DNA of 64,000 nucleotides from Neurospora tetraspora (Eukaryota > Ascomycota > Sordariomycetes > Sordariales > Sordariaceae), in assembly GCF_033439725.1 (NCBI RefSeq), contig NW_026944391.1, positions 1,550,001 to 1,614,000 on the forward strand, given 5' to 3'. The notes beneath the pieces were generated by a model that did not search any database, was not told the origin of the DNA, and was given only the letters and a program-made list of their open reading frames with translations. Below, piece after piece: positions 59,417 to 64,000 of this stretch. Every line of letters starts with the position of its first letter. Positions within the stretch are counted from its first letter, which is position 1. A program made the position numbers and the translations under genes.

Positions 59417-59854
59417 ATGTCCCTCTCAACCCCCGAAATCCTCACCGCCTACGACGCCGTCCGCTCCGACAAGTCCCCCATCAACTGGCTCCTCCTCGGC
59501 AACGCCACGCCCACCTCCCAACAACTGACCCTCAAAGCCACGGGCGAGGGCGGCATCCCCGAGCTCATCAAGCATCTCAACCCCACCGAAGTGGCGTATG
59601 CCTACGTGCGCGTGCAGTACGCTAACGATGCGGAGAGCGTGCGCGTCAAGTTTGCGCTGATCATTTGGATTGGAGAGCAGACGCGGGTTATGCGCAAGGC
59701 GCGGGTGTCAATTGAGAGCGGGGAGGTGAAAAAGGTGTTGGCTCATCATTCGGTTACGGTGGATGCGGGGGAGGTGAGGGATATTGATGAGGAGGAGATT
59801 GTGAAGAGGGCGAGGAAGGCGGGGGGGGCTGATTATAATGGTGGGAGGGGTTAG
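59417..59854 (+). CDS. Coactosin-like actin-binding protein (ADF-H domain)
   Basis: A single-exon gene of 145 residues starting at ATG 59417 (context GCCAAAATGT). One ADF-homology domain spans most of the protein: MSLSTPEILTAYDAVRSDKS at the start, then VAYAYVRVQYANDAESVRVKF and FALIIWIGEQTRVMRKARVS, and HHSVTVDAGEVRDIDEEEI at the end. Coactosin binds F-actin in the cytoplasm and opposes capping. Length and layout match fungal coactosins. The frame is open upstream, but the sequence there reads as leader. The downstream flank is GAGGAGGCGACGG-rich. Confidence 0.9.
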   Translation: MSLSTPEILTAYDAVRSDKSPINWLLLGNATPTSQQLTLKATGEGGIPELIKHLNPTEVAYAYVRVQYANDAESVRVKFALIIWIGEQTRVMRKARVSIESGEVKKVLAHHSVTVDAGEVRDIDEEEIVKRARKAGGADYNGGRG

Positions 59855-61008
59855 AGTCTAAGCCCCTGGTGAGCTCGAGGAGGAGGAAAGATGGGGTACA
59901 TGGGGAGGAGGCGACGGAGAGGAGGCGACGGAGAGGAGGCGACGCGACGCAACGGAGGAAGAGAGCGCCATCGCCCTGTTTGGGGACGAGGATAAAAGGA
60001 AGAGTTGGCTTCAGCGAGAGACGGATATAGATGACAAGACGGGATACAGGGTAGACCGGTATGGTGGAGGAGGAGTTGAATATGCCTGGACAGCAGAGGA
60101 TACAACGGGTGTGGGTATACACCGCGAGAGGGGGATAGAAGATGACGGAGGAGGAGCTGGTTCCCCTTCCTTCATCTACTACAGGATCTACCTACAGCAC
60201 ATTGTTTTGCTATTTTGGTCTGTACATACGTTGCGCTGCGGATACCCCGGGCGTTTCTTGTTCGGAATTTTGAGATGGGGGGCAGATGCGATTCACTGTC
60301 CCATATCGCCTTTCTTTGTCTTTGCGTCCATTCTTGTCCTTGTTGGCTATCTCGAGGCCATCGCCGTCCATGCTGCCGCGAGTGCCGGTTGAGAAGATCA
60401 GCGCCCGTTCCTGACTGTCACGGCTTTGTTTCAAGGGGGAACAGCCTGAGCGGCGCCCGAGCCGTGTTCCGTATGGAGAAAGCGGTGAGTAAGCAGTCTT
60501 GGCAGCCGACAGCTTGAAACAGGCAGCTGATATCGGAGTGAATCGCCAGCTGCCAGCCAGCCTATCGTCCCCTCTTCCACTTTTCGTCGTCATCTCCAAC
60601 CAAACAAACGACTCGCGCGAAGACAGGCCGACCAGTCGACGACCAAAACACCACAGCTGAAAGCACACAGCTTCACGTCGCACATCGCAATCATTCTCCG
60701 AATTCTGCGTCTGCATTGGCGCGCCGTCGTGCTCTACACCTTTTATGCTCGTTATATTGCTCAATTGACTTATCATCCAGGGCAGCTAGAATACAATCCC
60801 ACTGTTCCACCGTCCTCATCCAGTTCCAAGAGCTCAGTATGGTGTTTTCTCGACTGTCCAACTATCGCGCTCCCGTCTCGTCGTCTTGTGCTGCTGATTC
60901 TATCTGACTGGTTATACCCGCAACACTAACATTGGTCAACAGTCAACCACAACACGGATGACATCGAATATCTGATCATCGCCAACTGGGTGATTGACAC
61001 AAGTGGAA
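59855..61008. other. Intergenic region between coactosin and GH3 genes
   Basis: A purine-rich 3' flank with a 14-bp minisatellite, then ~850 bp of promoter and leader of the GH3 gene. No gene is seen. Confidence 0.5.
59905..59944. repeat. 14-bp minisatellite, about 2.9 copies
   Basis: Unit GAGGAGGCGACGGA at 59905 and 59919, with a partial third copy at 59933, in the 3' flank of the coactosin gene. Confidence 0.85.
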
Positions 61009-63930
61009 ATGGCCGCTCACGACCCCAGCAAGCAAGGGCTCCTGGGCTCCACGTCCACCGAACATCACGCCGACTACTCCTCCGACTCCGACGCCAACGT
61101 CAACAACACCCCCGAGTATCCCACCCGTAGACAACGACAACAGCGAAAACGACGCACCCAACTCACTAACCGAACACCATCCTTCCAACCCCTACCCACC
61201 CGCAAATCATGGCTAGCTAGACGCAGCAGGTGCTGCCTCATCTTCGCCGCCTTCGGGCTCATCTTATTCGTCATCCTCCTCGTCGGGGGAGGTCTAGGAT
61301 ACAAGGCCGTCCTCCAAGAACCTCCCTACGGCCTCTCACCACCATGGTATCCTTCTCCAAAGGGTGGCATAGCCGGCACCTGGTATGAATCCTATCAAAA
61401 GGCCGCCAAACTGGTATCCAAAATGACCCTAGCTGAGAAGGTGAACATCACCACCGGCGTCGGCTGGCAAATGGGTCTAGCAGTCGGCACCACCGCCCCG
61501 GCCATCCACGTCGGCTTTCCCGCCTTGCAGCTGCAGGACGGACCGCTAGGGATCCGAAACGCAGATAACATCACCGCTTTCCCGGCCGGAATCACCGTCG
61601 GCGCGACCTGGAACCGCCAACTGATGTACGCCCGCGGCAAAGCGCACGCCATCGAAGCTCGCGCAAAGGGGGTAAACGCCATCCTAGGCCCCTGCGTCGG
61701 TCCGCTAGGTCGCATGCCAGCCGGCGGTCGCAACTGGGAGGGTTTCGGCTCGGACCCCTACCTGCAGGGCATAGCGGGGGCTGAGACGATCAAAGGGATC
61801 CAGTCTGAGGGGGTGATGGCGACCGTCAAGCATTTTATTGCTAACGAGCAGGAACACTTTCGTCAGCCGTGGGAGTGGGGACTGCCGAATGCTATTAGCT
61901 CGAATGTGGATGATAGGGCGATGCACGAGTTGTATGCCTGGCCCTTTGGCGATGCGGTCAAGGCGGGCGTGGCCAGTGTCATGTGCTCGTATAACATGGT
62001 CAATAACAGCTATGCCTGTGGAAACAGTAAGTTGTTGAATGGCATACTAAAAGATGAGCTGGGGTTTCAGGGGTTTGTGATGAGTGATTGGTTGGCTCAA
62101 CGAGCGGGCGTGAGTACGACGTTGGCGGGGCTGGATATGACGATGCCGGGTGATGGACTGAGGTGGGCGAACGGCCAGAGTCTGTGGGGGAAGGAGTTGA
62201 GTAGGGCGGTGCTGAACGGGAGTGTCCCGGTGGAGAGGATGGATGATATGGCGACGAGAGTGGTGGCCGCTTGGTATCAGATGGGTCAGGATGACGAGGA
62301 GAAGTGGCCGAGGGATAAGGGGCCGAACTTTTCGAGTTGGACGAGGGAGAAGATGGGGGTTATGAGCCCGGGGAGTCCGACGGAACAGGAGGAGGTGGTG
62401 GTTAATCAGTTTGTGGATGTGCAGGCGAATCACTCGGTTATTGCGAGGCAGGTGGCGGCTGAGGGGACCGTGTTGCTGAAAAATGAGGGTGCTGTCTTGC
62501 CTCTCACCCGAGAAGGAGTACGCAAACGCCAGAACACCAACACCACCTCTGACAAGCTCAAGATCGGCATCTTCGGTGAAGACGCCGGCCCCATCCCCGG
62601 TGGTCCCAACTCCTGCAAAGACCGCGGCTGCAACCAGGGCACCCTAGGGTCCGGCTGGGGTTCGGGAGCAGTCGAATTCCCTTATCTCGTCACGCCTATC
62701 GAAGCTCTCCGCAAGCAGTTCGATTCGTCAAAGGTTGAGCTGCACGAGTACCTATCCAACCAATTCCCTGCATCAGCCTCCGAGAAGGCGGTGGTCCAAG
62801 ACCTCGACCTCTGCCTCGTCCTCGTCAACGCCGACGCCGGCGAGGGCTTCACGGCGTGGGAAAACGTCCGCGGCGACCGACCTGATTTGTTCCTGCAGAA
62901 GAACGGCGACTTGCTCATTCAACAGGTAGCAGCCAAGTGCGGCGGCGGGTTCAGCGATGTTGTGGTTGTCATTCATGCTGTCGGACCGGTGGTTATGGAA
63001 CGCTGGGTTGACCTGCCGCAAGTCAAAGCCGTTTTGTTCGCTAACCTTCCCGGTGAGGAGTCCGGCAACGCTTTGGTCGACGTGCTGTTCGGCCATGTCA
63101 ATCCTAGTGGACATCTCCCATTTACCATTGGCAAATCGCTGCAAGACTATGGCCCAGGCGGACAGGTCCTGTACCTCCCCAACGGCGTCGTTCCTCAGCA
63201 GGACTTCACCGAAGGGTTGTATGTCGATTATCGCTGGTTTGACAAGCACGATATCACCCCGCGCTTCGAATTCGGGTTTGGACTGAGTTACACCTCGTTC
63301 GAACTCGGTAACGCCACGGTCAAGACCGTCAGGCCCAAATCTGCCCTGCCTTTCCCTCGTCTTGATCCGCTTGTGGAACCTCCCACGTATCCGACTGATA
63401 TCCCGCCGGTCGAGGATGTTCTATGGCCCAAGGAGGGAATCAGGAAGTTGGAGAAGTATATCTACCCTTACCTCTCCGCAGATGAAGCACACAGCGCTGT
63501 GTCTGCGAGGCAGGATGGAAAGAAATACCCTTACCCTGACGGGTACGACACTCCCCAGCCTTTGAGTCAAGCAGGCGGTGACGAGGGTGGAAACCCCGAT
63601 CTCTGGCAGGTTAAAGCCAAGGTGACAGTTGATGTGCGGAATACGGGCAAGGTTGCTGGCGCTGTGGTGCCGCAGCTGTACCTCTCTTACCCCGAATCAG
63701 GTTCCGCTGTTTCTAATCAAACGTTGGACTTCCCCGTCAGGGTACTAAGGGGGTTCGATAAAGTTTACTTGGAGCCGGGAGAATCGAGACAGGTGGAGTT
63801 TAACTTGACGAGGCGAGATCTGAGCTATTGGGATGTTGGGGTGCAGAATTGGGTGATGGTCATGGAGGGGCAGTATACTTTCCATGTTGGACTGAGTAGT
63901 AGGGACTTGCCGGTGGATGTTAGATGGTAA
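61009..63930 (+). CDS. Membrane-anchored beta-glucosidase, glycoside hydrolase family 3
   Basis: A single exon of 973 residues from ATG 61009 (CAAGTGGAAATGG). The enzyme hydrolyses terminal beta-glucosyl residues with retention. The N-terminus has no signal peptide; instead ~74 hydrophilic, Arg-rich residues precede one membrane span at about 75-98 (CCLIFAAFGLILFVILLVGG), so it is a type II membrane protein with the catalytic part outside the cytoplasm. The (beta/alpha)8 domain contains LQDGPLGIR, the substrate-binding KHF (274-276) and the nucleophile D360 in GFVMSDW. The second domain supplies the likely acid/base E612 in NADAGEGF. A fibronectin-III-like domain closes the protein (about 850-960). 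Several NxS/T sites fit glycosylation. An insert in the C-terminal part (PFPRLDPLVEPPTYPTDIPP) resembles that of fungal membrane-bound Bgl proteins. Confidence 0.95.
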   Translation: MAAHDPSKQGLLGSTSTEHHADYSSDSDANVNNTPEYPTRRQRQQRKRRTQLTNRTPSFQPLPTRKSWLARRSRCCLIFAAFGLILFVILLVGGGLGYKAVLQEPPYGLSPPWYPSPKGGIAGTWYESYQKAAKLVSKMTLAEKVNITTGVGWQMGLAVGTTAPAIHVGFPALQLQDGPLGIRNADNITAFPAGITVGATWNRQLMYARGKAHAIEARAKGVNAILGPCVGPLGRMPAGGRNWEGFGSDPYLQGIAGAETIKGIQSEGVMATVKHFIANEQEHFRQPWEWGLPNAISSNVDDRAMHELYAWPFGDAVKAGVASVMCSYNMVNNSYACGNSKLLNGILKDELGFQGFVMSDWLAQRAGVSTTLAGLDMTMPGDGLRWANGQSLWGKELSRAVLNGSVPVERMDDMATRVVAAWYQMGQDDEEKWPRDKGPNFSSWTREKMGVMSPGSPTEQEEVVVNQFVDVQANHSVIARQVAAEGTVLLKNEGAVLPLTREGVRKRQNTNTTSDKLKIGIFGEDAGPIPGGPNSCKDRGCNQGTLGSGWGSGAVEFPYLVTPIEALRKQFDSSKVELHEYLSNQFPASASEKAVVQDLDLCLVLVNADAGEGFTAWENVRGDRPDLFLQKNGDLLIQQVAAKCGGGFSDVVVVIHAVGPVVMERWVDLPQVKAVLFANLPGEESGNALVDVLFGHVNPSGHLPFTIGKSLQDYGPGGQVLYLPNGVVPQQDFTEGLYVDYRWFDKHDITPRFEFGFGLSYTSFELGNATVKTVRPKSALPFPRLDPLVEPPTYPTDIPPVEDVLWPKEGIRKLEKYIYPYLSADEAHSAVSARQDGKKYPYPDGYDTPQPLSQAGGDEGGNPDLWQVKAKVTVDVRNTGKVAGAVVPQLYLSYPESGSAVSNQTLDFPVRVLRGFDKVYLEPGESRQVEFNLTRRDLSYWDVGVQNWVMVMEGQYTFHVGLSSRDLPVDVRW

Positions 63931-64000
63931 GGGGAGGATTAGATTGGCAACAACGGTGAATCATGCCGATTGCTTGGATGATGTTATGTGGTTTTGGCTT
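63931..64000. other. 3' flank of the GH3 gene
   Basis: 70 bases of downstream sequence; nothing recognised. Confidence 0.5.

Overview
The window is nuclear DNA of a filamentous ascomycete, most likely a Sordariomycete (Neurospora/Sordaria-like). The evidence is short introns with GTRNGT donors and CTAAC/CTGAC branch points, C-biased third codon positions, fungal gene families (DUR3 urea permease, Zn2Cys6 regulator, CBM18 protein, GH3 beta-glucosidase), and a ~32 kb AT-rich block whose sequence looks like the product of repeat-induced point mutation (RIP: CpA to TpA).

Layout. (1) 1-20,800 is a normal gene-bearing arm: the 3' end of a urea/polyamine permease; a hAT-type MITE with an 8-bp target duplication; a secreted Yellow/major-royal-jelly-like protein; a GNAT acetyltransferase; an uncharacterised spliced gene; a large six-exon Zn2Cys6 regulator on the minus strand; an FAD monooxygenase; a three-domain chitin-binding protein gene with an apparent frame break; a BAHD-like acyltransferase gene on the minus strand with an in-frame stop and an altered HxxxD motif; and a 340-bp MITE with 86-bp inverted repeats. 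(2) About 20,810-53,130 is an AT-rich, RIP-decayed repeat block. It holds a RIP-decayed Ty3/gypsy chromovirus with both LTRs and target duplication, a nested young solo LTR, a second 5' fragment of the same family in the opposite orientation, a small non-autonomous LTR element, a Helitron relic, an SNF2-helicase-like relic, and one conspicuously unmutated 5'-truncated LINE of Tad-like type. (3) About 53,130-64,000 returns to normal composition: ~4.2 kb without a convincing gene, then an aquaporin, a coactosin and a membrane-anchored GH3 beta-glucosidase.

No operon-like organisation is expected or seen. The genes are individually transcribed housekeeping, transport, secretory and regulatory genes on either side of a heterochromatin-like transposon graveyard. 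The layering of the graveyard (decayed host element, undecayed insertion inside it, empty site preserved in the second copy) lets the relative order of insertions be read. The two damaged or questionable genes (CBM18 and BAHD) lie on the side nearest the block.

All calls come from reading the sequence and the six-frame translations. No database search was possible, so family names rest on motifs and overall resemblance.
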